A stretch of DNA of 64,000 nucleotides from Tildeniella torsiva UHER 1998/13D. Lineage in GTDB: Bacteria > Cyanobacteriota > Cyanobacteriia > Phormidesmidales > Phormidesmidaceae. A program made the translations under genes and the position numbers. The stretch covers positions 1 to 64,000 of the forward strand of contig JAHHIH010000012.1 of NCBI GenBank assembly GCA_019358835.1, in the 5' to 3' direction. Shown here in pieces: positions 7,927 to 17,883 of this stretch (its first letter is position 1; each line of letters opens with the position of its first letter). The notes under the pieces were generated by a model that saw nothing but the letters and a program-made list of their open reading frames with translations, searched no databases and was not told where the DNA came from.

Positions 7927-10158
7927 TTACACGGCAATTTTGCCACCATCGTTGCGGGTAATCACCACCGTCGCCGAGCGGGGGCGAGCGTTGCCGCCAT
8001 CGGGCCAGTGGCTGGTGAACAGCGCCGGATCAGTAACCGACTCACTGTTTTCGCCCGGATGCTGAATGTTGACGAAGATGACCGTGCCGTCGGGCGACTC
8101 GGTAATGCCGGTGATCTCACAGTCGCGGGGGCCGACCAAGAAGCGGCTCAGCACTCCGGGGCTAGCGGCCTGGCCCATGTAGGTTTTAACCTGCTGGTCA
8201 CCGTCGCCGTTGATAGGTACGGCCTTGTTGTTGACCATTTTGGCCTCGCCATCGCCAACGGTTCCTGGCAGAGCAGCTAGCATCATGCAGTTGGTAGTGT
8301 CGGTGTAGTAGCCGTCGTCGGTTTGTAGCCACAGCAGGCCGGGCACCGCCTCGCTAAACTTCAGGCCATCGGGGCTAGAGAAGTCGTTCTCAGCACTTAG
8401 GCCAGACAGGTTGACGTCGGGTGCGGCATCGGCCTGGGCACCAAACAAGTAGACATCCCAGGTGAAGCTGGTGGCAGCGTGGTTGCCCTCGGCTTCACGC
8501 CAGCGAATGACGTGGCCGTTGACATTGCCATTGCTGGTGGTTTCGCCCTTGGCCTCGGCGTAGTAGCGGGGGTTAGCGGCGTTGAGGGGAGTCTTGACGC
8601 CCCGACCACTGCTGCTCGACACGTTGTTGGTCAAGGTGAGGTAAACATCGCCATTCACCGGGTTGACGCCACCCCACTCGGGCCGATCCATCTTGGTGGC
8701 CCCGGCAGCATCAGCGGCGATGCGGGCGTTGATCAACACGTCGGCTTCGTCGGCAAAGTCATAGTCGGCGTAGTTGGCGATCGCGGGGTTAGCCAGGGTC
8801 AGGGGTAGCCATTCGCCGGTGCCGTCGTCGTTAAACTTGGCGGCGTAGAGGGTGCCTGCATCCAGGTACTTGTTTCCGGCGGCCATACCCCGGTTGGCAT
8901 CGCGAGGATCCCAGGTGGCGGCGGAGACAAACTTGTAGGTGTACTCGTTGCGGGAGTCATCGCCGGAGTAGAACACGAGGGGTTGGCCTGCTACGGCGGC
9001 AGCAGGCCAGCACCCTTCGTGGGCAAATCGCCCGATCGCAGTGCGCTTTTGGGGCATGGCATTGGGGTTGAAGGGGTCAATTTCGACCACCCAGCCAAAG
9101 GTGTTGGCAACGTTGCGGTAGTCCTGGTTGGCGCGGCTGGCGGTCTTGCTGGCATCCCAACGTTGATAGAGGTCGGTGTTGCCAGCGGCCTCGGCCCGTG
9201 ACCAGTTGTAGCGACCTGAGGTTTCGTTGCCAACGCCATAGCGCTTAAAGGAGGCCATTTCTTTGGCCGTGCGAGTGCTCTCGTCTTCGCGTCGGTTAAA
9301 GTACCCAGCCCAGTTTTCTTCGCAGGTGAGGTAGGTGCCCCAGGGGGTGTAGCCATTGGCACAGTTGTTGAGGGTGCCGCGGGTTTGCTCGCCGCTGGGC
9401 GAAAAGGCCGTAGCCAGCATCGGGCTGCGGCGGGCGGGGCCGCTGAATTGGCAGCGGGTAGCGGCGGTAACGCGGTGGTTGTAGCGCGAGTCGCGGTTGA
9501 CGACGTAGGTACCGCCCTGTTTGGCCACTTCCACCACGGTGACACCGTGGGCAGCAACTTCTTTGTCGATCTCGATCGCTGGGCGGGCCTCGGTGCTCTC
9601 AGGGCCGTAGTTGGTGGGGCCATTGGGATGGACAAAACCCAGGTCTTCGCAGACCTCGTGGTTGATGCACAACAGGGCGCGATCCGAGCCGTTGGGATCC
9701 CAGCCATTGCCGGCTCGGTTCAGGCCAAAATAGTGCATGGCATCGTGGTGGTCGCCCGCCCGCACCTCAAAGTCGTTGTCGGTACCGTCGTTTTTGTAAG
9801 GAGTGACGTTGCTTTTCAGCGGATCGCCTGTGGCCAGCAGCACGCGGGCGGTGTAGCCCTCGGGCACCACCAGGGTATCGGCAATGCTTTTGGCCACAGG
9901 GTTAAAGCTGAAGCGCAGACCGGTAGAGGCTTTAGCGGCTTTTCCAGCCTGCTTGGTAGAATCGGCGGCAAAGGCTAAACCTGTGCCCAGCATTGCGGCA
10001 GCGGCCAGGGATGAACTGCCCTTCAGAAACCCCCGTCGGCCCAGGCGAGCGCGATCCAAGACTTGATTGAAAGAGTCGTTGTTTGAGGGATTTTGATTTT
10101 CGTCCTCAAGGTTGACCATTTTCTTAAGAACGGTACGAATATCTGGCTTTTTCGCCAT
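7927..10158 (-). CDS. phoX: PhoX family alkaline phosphatase (DUF839), Tat-exported
   Basis: PhoX enzymes are Ca2+/Fe3+-dependent periplasmic phosphomonoesterases that release phosphate from organic esters. The start is the ATG at 10158, with GGGAG upstream; the product is 742 residues. A twin-arginine signal (LGRRGFLKG, arginines 41-42) precedes a hydrophobic stretch ending in AFAA, consistent with export of a folded metalloprotein. The rest carries the DUF839/PhoX pattern, with repeated HEGCW-, CEENW- and SPDG-type motifs. A candidate three-repeat Pho box lies 65 bases upstream, which suggests control by the PhoB-type regulator under phosphate starvation. Confidence 0.9.
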   Translation of the reverse strand: MAKKPDIRTVLKKMVNLEDENQNPSNNDSFNQVLDRARLGRRGFLKGSSSLAAAAMLGTGLAFAADSTKQAGKAAKASTGLRFSFNPVAKSIADTLVVPEGYTARVLLATGDPLKSNVTPYKNDGTDNDFEVRAGDHHDAMHYFGLNRAGNGWDPNGSDRALLCINHEVCEDLGFVHPNGPTNYGPESTEARPAIEIDKEVAAHGVTVVEVAKQGGTYVVNRDSRYNHRVTAATRCQFSGPARRSPMLATAFSPSGEQTRGTLNNCANGYTPWGTYLTCEENWAGYFNRREDESTRTAKEMASFKRYGVGNETSGRYNWSRAEAAGNTDLYQRWDASKTASRANQDYRNVANTFGWVVEIDPFNPNAMPQKRTAIGRFAHEGCWPAAAVAGQPLVFYSGDDSRNEYTYKFVSAATWDPRDANRGMAAGNKYLDAGTLYAAKFNDDGTGEWLPLTLANPAIANYADYDFADEADVLINARIAADAAGATKMDRPEWGGVNPVNGDVYLTLTNNVSSSSGRGVKTPLNAANPRYYAEAKGETTSNGNVNGHVIRWREAEGNHAATSFTWDVYLFGAQADAAPDVNLSGLSAENDFSSPDGLKFSEAVPGLLWLQTDDGYYTDTTNCMMLAALPGTVGDGEAKMVNNKAVPINGDGDQQVKTYMGQAASPGVLSRFLVGPRDCEITGITESPDGTVIFVNIQHPGENSESVTDPALFTSHWPDGGNARPRSATVVITRNDGGKIAV

Positions 10159-10222
10159 GGTGAGGGCTCCCAATCAGCTTTTTTGAGTAACGAAAAAATA
10201 TTATGTGGCTCTGGTAACGACA

Positions 10223-10252
10223 GGTTTAACAGGCGTTTATCGGTTATTTAAG
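10223..10252 (-). promoter_or_regulatory. candidate Pho box upstream of phoX
   Basis: Three 8-base units with 3-base spacers read on the minus strand as CTTAAATA, GATAAACG and GTTAAACC, so the TTAA/ATAA core recurs at exactly 11-base intervals. Cyanobacterial Pho boxes are tandem CTTAACCT-like octamers with this spacing. Match quality falls from the first unit to the second. Position about 65 bases before the phoX start fits an activator site. Confidence 0.5.
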
Positions 10253-10547
10253 AGACTGTGAAGAGAGAGTAATCAAAGGCTAGAACGCCCGCCAACAGCA
10301 GCTAGGGAAAAGCTATGAAAATCTAAAGCTTTTAGCTTGTGCTGCTATCGCTGCGAAAATTGGCGTATCTATGCAGGCGCTCGTGCTCAAAAGGTCGCGC
10401 CTATTGCCTTGATTCTTGTTGGTCAAAGGGTGGGCAATAACATGTATGAAGCTCAGACATCTTGGCCCTCTAGCCCAATACCCTTCCCCACCATTAAGCC
10501 TAAAATTAAAGCATCTGAAATGTGATTATTTGCGGAGCCCCAAGCCG

Positions 10548-11570
10548 ATGACCGATTCAGCCCTGCTGCCAGTGCCCGATTTTTACAATCCCAGCCGGGT
10601 GGGTGAGGTGTGGTCGGTGCCCTACCAGCAGCGCGCCGCCGAGGCCAAAGCCTGGGCTAAAGCCCATCACATTCCCCCCGCTGCCGCAGATAGCCGCCGC
10701 CTCTGCCTGCTGCTAATCGATGTGCAAAACACCTTCTGTATTCCGGGCTTTGAGCTGTTTGTGGGCGGGCGATCGGGCCAGGGAGCGGTGGATGACAACC
10801 GCCGCCTGGGCGAATTTATCTATCGCAACCTAGGGCAGATCACGACCATTACCGCCACCCTCGATACCCATACGGCGATGCAGGTGTTTCACCCCGCTTT
10901 TTGGGTCGATACCGAGGGCGAGAACCCGCCGCCGATGACCATGATTCACTACGACGATGTGGTGCAGGGCAAGTGGCGGGTCAACCCAGCGATGGCCGCC
11001 AACCTCACTTCCTCCCCCGACCTGCAAGAGTACGCCCTGCACTACACCAAAACCCTGGATGACCGGGGCAAGTATCCCCTCACCATCTGGCCCTACCACT
11101 CCATGCTGGGGGGCATTGGCCATGCGCTAGTGCCTGCGATCGAAGAGGCCTGTTTTTTCCACGCTGTGGCCCGCCAGAGTCAGACCCGCTTTGAGCTGAA
11201 AGGCAGCAATCCCCTCACGGAGAATTATTCGGTGCTTAGCCCCGAGGTGATGGAGGATGGCCAGGGACAGGCGATCGCACAAAAAAACACCCCCTTGATC
11301 CAAACCCTGTTGGAATTTGGTGGGGTGATTGTCGCGGGTCAGGCCAAAAGCCACTGCGTCGCCTGGACGGTGGCTGACCTACTGAGCGACATTGAGGCCA
11401 CTGACCCGGCCCTGGCCCAAAAGGTTTATCTCCTTGATGACTGTGCCTCGCCAGTAGTTGTCCCAGACGTGGTCGATTTTACTGACCAGGCAGAGGAGAC
11501 CTATCAGCGCTTTGCAGAGGCTGGTATGCACCGGGTGCAGTCAACGACTGCGATCGCAGACTGGCCCTAG
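10548..11570 (+). CDS. isochorismatase-like cysteine hydrolase
   Basis: A 340-residue member of the cysteine hydrolase superfamily that includes nicotinamidase and isochorismatase. Visible catalytic features are aspartate 58 in LLIDVQNTF and cysteine 270 in KSHCVAW, which fits the Asp-Lys-Cys triad. It is longer than typical nicotinamidases (about 200 residues) because of a long insert between the first strand and the cysteine, so substrate specificity is unclear. The start is the ATG at 10548; the extra upstream open frame has no coding look. A long hairpin follows six bases after the stop. It is divergent from phoX. Confidence 0.85.
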   Translation: MTDSALLPVPDFYNPSRVGEVWSVPYQQRAAEAKAWAKAHHIPPAAADSRRLCLLLIDVQNTFCIPGFELFVGGRSGQGAVDDNRRLGEFIYRNLGQITTITATLDTHTAMQVFHPAFWVDTEGENPPPMTMIHYDDVVQGKWRVNPAMAANLTSSPDLQEYALHYTKTLDDRGKYPLTIWPYHSMLGGIGHALVPAIEEACFFHAVARQSQTRFELKGSNPLTENYSVLSPEVMEDGQGQAIAQKNTPLIQTLLEFGGVIVAGQAKSHCVAWTVADLLSDIEATDPALAQKVYLLDDCASPVVVPDVVDFTDQAEETYQRFAEAGMHRVQSTTAIADWP

Positions 11571-11575
11571 CCTGT

Positions 11576-11612
11576 GCCCCATCACAGCCGTAACTCGAGG
11601 CTGTGATGGGGC
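11576..11612 (+). terminator. hairpin after the cysteine hydrolase gene
   Basis: A 14-bp perfect stem, GCCCCATCACAGCC with its complement, and a 9-base loop. No U-tract follows. Confidence 0.6.
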
Positions 11613-11666
11613 TGTGAATAGTGGCGATCGCTAAATTTGGGCCACTGCTCCATAACTGTGCAGCCC

Positions 11667-11771
11667 CTACAGGTCAGCCAAATAGGTCAACAGCGGCAAA
11701 ACAAATGCGGCAAAAATGCCGCCGATGACTACCCACTCAACCACCTTCAATGGAGCATTGGTTCGTTTCAT
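11667..11771 (-). CDS. 34-aa membrane microprotein behind the cytochrome b561 gene
   Basis: The frame starts at the ATG at 11771, 33 bases past the stop of the cytochrome b561-type gene on the same strand, and ends in TAG. The product has a basic start (MKRTNAPLKVVEW), one hydrophobic helix (roughly residues 13-31) and ends LADL. The positive-inside pattern predicts a single-pass protein with its N-terminus in the cytoplasm. No strong Shine-Dalgarno site is visible, which weakens the call. If real, it may be an accessory subunit of the cytochrome, as small single-helix proteins are for other membrane cytochromes. Confidence 0.45.
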   Translation of the reverse strand: MKRTNAPLKVVEWVVIGGIFAAFVLPLLTYLADL

Positions 11772-11804
11772 AAACGCAGTTTTTCGAAAATTATTGATTA
11801 CAAC

Positions 11805-12413
11805 CTAACGTCCAAATCGCTCGCGAAATTTTTCTCGGAGATAACCTATCCATAGCGATGGCGACTCTTCACGACGATACTTTGTCTGGGCCATTGACAA
11901 CAGTAAGGGCACCCCGCCGACCTTAAGGCCCATGGCAATGTGGCCCAATAACGTTAGTAGTAGCACCAGCCACGCGGTCAGATGTAGCCGGTACCAAATG
12001 TGGTACAACTCGCCAGCGGGCAGCCAGGCCTCTTGCATCATTCTGCCAGTAACTACGGCCAACGTACTGGCTAAGAGCATAGCGGTGTTCAAAAGTCGCT
12101 GAAGATTAACCCACCAGCCGGGTCTACCCACTTGATGGCTGAGTCGAGGCCAAAAGTCAGGAAACAATAATCGCCGATATCCCCAATAAAAACTATAGAT
12201 GGCAAGAGCGGGAAACACCAGCAAAAAGAAAAGACCAAAGGTACCATGAATGCCTTGAATATCTGGCAGTGATGGTAGAGGAATAGAACCAAATCGACCG
12301 TCATAGGTGTTGTACACCAGAAAGCCGGTAATTAGGGCACCAATTGCCAGCAGGCCAGAAACGCTGTGTAAAAGCCTTAAAACCAAAGGCTGATAGGGAA
12401 TTAATTTAGGCAT
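11805..12413 (-). CDS. cytochrome b561-type diheme membrane protein
   Basis: A 202-residue protein with four main hydrophobic helices and histidines placed as heme ligands: H16 (RLLHSVSG), H56 (GIHGTFG), H144 (RLHLTAW) and H158 (GHIAMG). This is the pattern of the cytochrome b561 / Ni-Fe hydrogenase cytochrome b superfamily, which moves electrons across the membrane or from quinol to a periplasmic partner. The start is the ATG at 12413; a GTG at 12446 would add 11 residues and neither has a good ribosome-binding site. A 34-aa membrane ORF lies just downstream on the same strand. Confidence 0.8.
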   Translation of the reverse strand: MPKLIPYQPLVLRLLHSVSGLLAIGALITGFLVYNTYDGRFGSIPLPSLPDIQGIHGTFGLFFLLVFPALAIYSFYWGYRRLLFPDFWPRLSHQVGRPGWWVNLQRLLNTAMLLASTLAVVTGRMMQEAWLPAGELYHIWYRLHLTAWLVLLLTLLGHIAMGLKVGGVPLLLSMAQTKYRREESPSLWIGYLREKFRERFGR

Positions 12414-12615
12414 TTTATTCAGAAATATAAATATTTTGATCACCAAAAAATATCATAAGCCAGGAAATACCTCTATGGCAAACAACAGAAAATGAACAGA
12501 AAATGAAATGATATCAGTTTAAAAATGATTGAATTATGAAATAAAAGGCTGTTGCTTATGGGTTTAATCAGTATTTTTAATTACGCCTAAATCTGCCATC
12601 TATGATATGGTTTAA

Positions 12616-12750
12616 CTCATGAAGGGGAGTAGCTTAGGGCTGCAATGTAGCTCAATTATCTGAGTCAACATACTGGCGATGAGCCTGGTTCAGATGGTGA
12701 ATTAGCACTGTAAATTAAACTGTGCATTCGCAAGCGAGACCTTCACTGAG
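12616..12750 (+). ncRNA. yybP-ykoY manganese riboswitch
   Basis: A long closing helix P1 can be drawn: CTCA-TGAAGG at 12616-12625 pairs with CCTTCA-c-TGAG at 12740-12750. Inside are hallmark conserved segments of the yybP-ykoY family: GGGGAGTAGC after the 5' strand of P1, GTCAACATAC in the middle, and GCAAGCGAGACCTTCA at the 3' side. These riboswitches bind Mn2+ and raise expression of exporters. The next gene is a TMEM165-type Mn exporter, 80 bases downstream, so sequence, structure and context agree. Confidence 0.82.
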
Positions 12751-12801
12751 TTCACAACTGACGTGGGCTTGGTGGAGTTCTTGTGAGCATCCATCATGCC
12801 C

Positions 12802-12829
12802 GCTCAGGTTTACAATCCTGGAGACGAGC
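12802..12829 (+). promoter_or_regulatory. possible Shine-Dalgarno-sequestering hairpin of the Mn riboswitch
   Basis: GCTCAGG (12802-12808) can pair with CCTG (12817-12820) and GAGC (12826-12829), enclosing the GGAG ribosome-binding site just before the exporter start codon. This is a plausible expression platform for translational control. It is inferred from base pairing only. Confidence 0.4.
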
Positions 12830-13453
12830 ATGCACCCCCTGACCGGATTTACTGCTGGCTTATTACTCATTACCCTATCTGAATTAGGGGATAAAACCTT
12901 TTTTATCGGCATGATTTTGGCCACCCGGCATCCCCGCCGCTGGGTGTTTGTCGGGGTCACTGCCGCATTATTTGTAATGACGGTTTTGTCTGTAGGGATT
13001 GGCCAGGTGGCCACGGTGCTGCCCCAGCATTACGTGCAGGCACTGACCGTAGTTCTCTTTTTAGGATTTGGCCTCAAGCTGCTGTACGACGCCAGTCGCA
13101 TGGTAAGGGGCGGCAGCCTGGCCGATGAGCAGGCCGAGGCTCTAGAGGCCGTTGAGGAGAGCGAGGCTGAGGTCAGAAAATGGTCAATCAGAACCGTGCT
13201 CATCCAATCCTTTAGCCTGACCTTTGTGGCGGAATGGGGCGATCGCACGCAGTTTGCCACCATTGCCTTGGCGGCGGCCAACCATCCAGTGGGGGTGGTG
13301 CTGGGGGCAACCCTGGGCCATGCGGTGTGTGCGGCGATCGCCGTCGCCTGCGGCAAACTGATCGCCGGGCGCATTTCAGAACGCTGGCTGACGACCGTTG
13401 GCGGGCTGCTGTTTATTGTCTTTGGCCTGGTTGCCGCCGTGGAAATGGTTTAG
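12830..13453 (+). CDS. mnx: TMEM165/GDT1 family manganese exporter
   Basis: A 207-residue six-helix transporter with the two signature motifs of the family, ELGDKTFF (E18) and EWGDRTQF (E135), one in each half of the protein. Cyanobacterial and plastid members export Mn2+ from the cytoplasm or into the thylakoid lumen. The start is the ATG at 12830, with GGAG eight bases upstream; the longer open frame runs back into the riboswitch and is not coding. A charged loop of about 25 residues rich in Glu and Ala separates the two halves. Regulation by the upstream Mn riboswitch is strongly suggested. Confidence 0.9.
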   Translation: MHPLTGFTAGLLLITLSELGDKTFFIGMILATRHPRRWVFVGVTAALFVMTVLSVGIGQVATVLPQHYVQALTVVLFLGFGLKLLYDASRMVRGGSLADEQAEALEAVEESEAEVRKWSIRTVLIQSFSLTFVAEWGDRTQFATIALAAANHPVGVVLGATLGHAVCAAIAVACGKLIAGRISERWLTTVGGLLFIVFGLVAAVEMV

Positions 13454-13488
13454 GGCAAGGCGGCGGCGGCACCAACTTGCCCAGAGAC

Positions 13489-13929
13489 CTATCGAACCCC
13501 TGTGCCGTAGGCAATCACCTCAAGGGCAACAATGCCTTTGCCGCTGTTGCCGCTGAGTTCAGCAGTTTGAATGCGGATGTTGACCACCTGGTCTGCGCCC
13601 CAGGTCAGGGCCGACTCCTCCATCCGCAAAATGGCCTCGCGGCGGCCCCGCTCTAGCAAACTTTCATAGACCGTGATGCGTCCGCCGAAGACGTTCAATA
13701 CTCCCGCAATAAACGTCTTAAAGAAGTCGGACGATATCACTACGCTGCCGGTGAATAATTGCGCCTGATGGGCCTTGGGCAGAGCCACCTTAGCTCCAGC
13801 CGTGCTGAGCATAAGCCCGTGGATAGCCTGCTCTCGCTGCTGCAACTGACGGAAGTGCTGCTTTTCCGTTCGGGCACCAAAAAAGTAGCCAATCCCTAGC
13901 AAGATTGCAAAAATAATTAGACTATCCAT
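13489..13929 (-). CDS. YbjQ family protein with N-terminal membrane anchor
   Basis: A 146-residue protein with one N-terminal hydrophobic helix (residues 3-17, ending YFFGAR) and a YbjQ/DUF74 domain. That domain shows the usual GGRITVYESLLERGRREAI helix and the ALTWGADQVVNIRIQ strand. YbjQ proteins form pentamers or larger rings; some have been labelled heavy-metal binding, but function is not settled. It follows a second YbjQ gene with only two bases between them, so the pair is co-transcribed. Confidence 0.85.
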   Translation of the reverse strand: MDSLIIFAILLGIGYFFGARTEKQHFRQLQQREQAIHGLMLSTAGAKVALPKAHQAQLFTGSVVISSDFFKTFIAGVLNVFGGRITVYESLLERGRREAILRMEESALTWGADQVVNIRIQTAELSGNSGKGIVALEVIAYGTGVR

Positions 13930-13931
13930 GG

Positions 13932-14279
13932 CTATTCCACCCGCACGGCGGTGCCGTAGGCAAACAGTTCGGCTGCGCCCTGGGTCAGTGACGAGGTGGC
14001 AAAGCGCACGTTGACAATGGCGTTAGCGCCCCGCTTTTGGGCCTCTTGCACCATGCGGCTGGTGGCCTCTTCGCGGGCCTCTTGCAGCAGTTCGGTGTAG
14101 CCCTTGAGTTCGCCACCCACGATGTTTTTAAGGCCAGCGGCAATGTCGCGGCCAATGTGTTTGGCTCGCACCGAGCTGCCCTGTACCAAGCCCATGTGCT
14201 GCGTAACGGTTTTGCCAGGGACAGTTTCGATGTTGGTGAGAATGATATTTGAGGCAGAAGATCGAGGTTGAACGGTCAT
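13932..14279 (-). CDS. YbjQ family protein, soluble
   Basis: A 115-residue YbjQ/DUF74 protein from the ATG at 14279. It has the family pattern: ILTNIETVPGKTV at the start, GLKNIVGGELKGYTELL in the middle and RGANAIVNVRF near the end. Unlike the downstream paralogue it has no membrane helix. It is the first gene of a two-gene unit. The two products could form a mixed, membrane-tethered ring; this is inference. Confidence 0.87.
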   Translation of the reverse strand: MTVQPRSSASNIILTNIETVPGKTVTQHMGLVQGSSVRAKHIGRDIAAGLKNIVGGELKGYTELLQEAREEATSRMVQEAQKRGANAIVNVRFATSSLTQGAAELFAYGTAVRVE

Positions 14280-14314
14280 CTCGCGGCCTGTGGCTCCATA
14301 AAACAACCACAACC

Positions 14315-14503
14315 CTAGCCATTGGGATCATCGGCGTCGATAGTTTCTAACGGTTTGTCTGCCATTGCTTGCAAACCGTTACACAGAGCCTTGATAAAGC
14401 AACAGTTCGGGCTTTTTTCTGAGTAGTCACTGAAACCTTCGATTTCTCGCTGCTTAGCCTCTTCTCGGCAAGAGCTAAAACCGGTATTTTGCCGTTTATC
14501 CAT
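14315..14503 (-). CDS. 62-aa cysteine-containing small protein, third gene of a coupled trio
   Basis: The ATG overlaps the stop codon of the preceding gene (TAATG), so translation is probably coupled. The product is charged and holds three cysteines (C12, and C34-C35 in PNCCFIKALCNG gives further ones), with a short acidic tail. No membrane helix is visible. I recognise no family. It is supported mainly by position as the last member of a tightly packed set. Confidence 0.5.
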   Translation of the reverse strand: MDKRQNTGFSSCREEAKQREIEGFSDYSEKSPNCCFIKALCNGLQAMADKPLETIDADDPNG

Positions 14504-14757
14504 TAGCTCTCTTCTTCATCCGGCAAAGCTAAAATTTCGTCCTCGATTAGCCCTGGCAGATCCTCAGTATGCACATGAAGATGACAGATAGACCCGGTTA
14601 ACTCCGCTAAGATATCGCCCTTTTGGTCATCGGTCAGATTGGCTAGCTTGAGCTGGCTCAGCAAAAAGACAACTTTTTCGCATTCCTCTCCTAGCTCTGT
14701 CAACAAAGTAGATAACGTTGAATTAACCGGTATAGGCTGTTGAATACTAGAAATCAT
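14503..14757 (-). CDS. 84-aa acidic helical protein, second gene of a coupled trio
   Basis: The ATG at 14757 overlaps the previous stop as ATGA and its own stop overlaps the next start. The product is mostly predicted helix (TLLTELGEECEKVVFLLSQL and following) with a His-rich CHLHVHTED segment and an acidic C-terminus. It is strongly acidic, whereas the product of the upstream gene is strongly basic; this could reflect a complex between them. No family is recognised. Confidence 0.6.
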   Translation of the reverse strand: MISSIQQPIPVNSTLSTLLTELGEECEKVVFLLSQLKLANLTDDQKGDILAELTGSICHLHVHTEDLPGLIEDEILALPDEEES

Positions 14758-14945
14758 TTTCCTCGCCTCAATCGTTTTTCTGCTCTAGCTAAACTCTTCT
14801 GCAATCCCGCAATTTCTTTCTGCCAGTACACGATTAACCCTTCATCAGGAATAGTTTTTCGCTGCTCATCGGCAACTTTTTGGTGATGAATTTCTATCTG
14901 GCGCTGGATGCTATTAACTGACTTCTGAAACTTCTTTTTGGACAA
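14754..14945 (-). CDS. 63-aa basic coiled-coil protein, first gene of a coupled trio
   Basis: The start is a TTG at 14945 with GGAG seven bases upstream, which is ideal spacing, so the unusual start is well supported. The product is almost entirely helical and very basic, beginning MSKKKFQKSVNSIQRQIEIH and ending with a Lys/Arg-rich stretch. Together with the acidic partner gene it overlaps by four bases, the set resembles a small two-component module, but no toxin or antitoxin fold is recognised. Confidence 0.6.
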   Translation of the reverse strand: MSKKKFQKSVNSIQRQIEIHHQKVADEQRKTIPDEGLIVYWQKEIAGLQKSLARAEKRLRRGK

Positions 14946-15004
14946 CTATTTTCTCCAGCTTGCCAAACATAGAGATCTTAAGGCTTGCCTCGTTAGTCGC
15001 TAAT

Positions 15005-15035
15005 AAAAAAGGGATGCCCATCTGGACATCCCTTT
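15005..15035 (-). terminator. intrinsic terminator of ftsH
   Basis: On the minus strand AAAGGGATG pairs with CATCCCTTT and is followed by a run of T residues. It begins 35 bases after the ftsH stop codon. Confidence 0.85.
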
Positions 15036-15069
15036 CACTGTATCTGAACAGGTAGACTCTCGCCTACTC

Positions 15070-16911
<1,842 letters not shown>

Positions 16912-17077
16912 CGGGCTAATGCCTCCACTAACGTACTGAGATGAACCGTTACTTAAACCTGTGCCTAAGGAACTGTTCTTTAGGGCTGAATTTTAAATGA
17001 GCCGCAATGCTGAGAAAGTTATTAACTTATGTTAACGTCATCTGTCGGAATGGGCTAATCGAATCTCAGAAGTAGGA

Positions 17078-17878
17078 CTACTTTTCCTCAAAGGCAGCCC
17101 GCAAAGCCGCTAGGGCGGGGTGCTGAGGGTTAGTCTCTAGTCTACTGCGATCGCCCAAAACTGTGTGAATCGGCACTACCTGCACCCCTGAGTTGCTATA
17201 GGCCAACACCTCAAAACGTGGAACCACCCCCGGTGGCCAAGGGGACTGGTTGACCTGTTCCCCTCGCTGCCTCAAATGTTCGATGAGGTGTGAACGAACG
17301 ATTCCTGGCAGTAGGCCTGCCCCAAGGCCGGGAGTATGCCATTGACCGTTGGCCCAGCCCCAGAGGTTACCGGTGCTCGTCTCTAACCATTGGCCCTGGG
17401 CATCCAGCAGAATGGCTTCGCGGGCACCATGCCGCTGGGCGGCCTGTAACGCTAGCCAAGCTCCCAGATAGTTGCCGGTTTTGTAGCCAGGCTGCGATCG
17501 CCCATACAGATCTCCCCGCGCTACCCAGGCGGCGATTCCCTGGGTCTGCATCGCCTCTAAATCTTGGGGTAAAGTCCGCCCGGTCACCAGTTCGCGGCCG
17601 TCGGGTAGACAGGTAATCCGCATAACGGGATAGTCCCCTAACAACGTCTCGGCCCCTTGACGCACCAGCCCCCAGTTGGGGCTGGGCCAGCCAAAAGCAG
17701 TTAGAGCCTGCCCAAGGCGCTGTTGGTGGGCCGTCCAGTGGGTGAGGGGATGGTCAAGGCTAGCGCCATAGACTCGCAGGGTGGTAAACACCGTTGCCCC
17801 GTAGATCAAGGCGGGGTCGTTGACGGCCAGGGCAATCTCAGTGCCCTGGCAGAGCTGCCCGTCAAACCAATAGGCCAC
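17078..17878 (-). CDS. pabC: class IV aminotransferase, 4-amino-4-deoxychorismate lyase-like
   Basis: A 266-residue fold-type IV PLP enzyme. The Schiff-base lysine is K133 in GYKTGNYL, and E166 in LETSTGNLW contacts the cofactor ring. Size and motifs fit 4-amino-4-deoxychorismate lyase, which makes p-aminobenzoate for folate, although branched-chain or D-amino acid aminotransferases share the fold. It begins five bases after the stop of amiC and is therefore co-transcribed with it. Confidence 0.8.
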   Translation of the reverse strand: MAYWFDGQLCQGTEIALAVNDPALIYGATVFTTLRVYGASLDHPLTHWTAHQQRLGQALTAFGWPSPNWGLVRQGAETLLGDYPVMRITCLPDGRELVTGRTLPQDLEAMQTQGIAAWVARGDLYGRSQPGYKTGNYLGAWLALQAAQRHGAREAILLDAQGQWLETSTGNLWGWANGQWHTPGLGAGLLPGIVRSHLIEHLRQRGEQVNQSPWPPGVVPRFEVLAYSNSGVQVVPIHTVLGDRSRLETNPQHPALAALRAAFEEK

Positions 17879-17883
17879 CTGCC

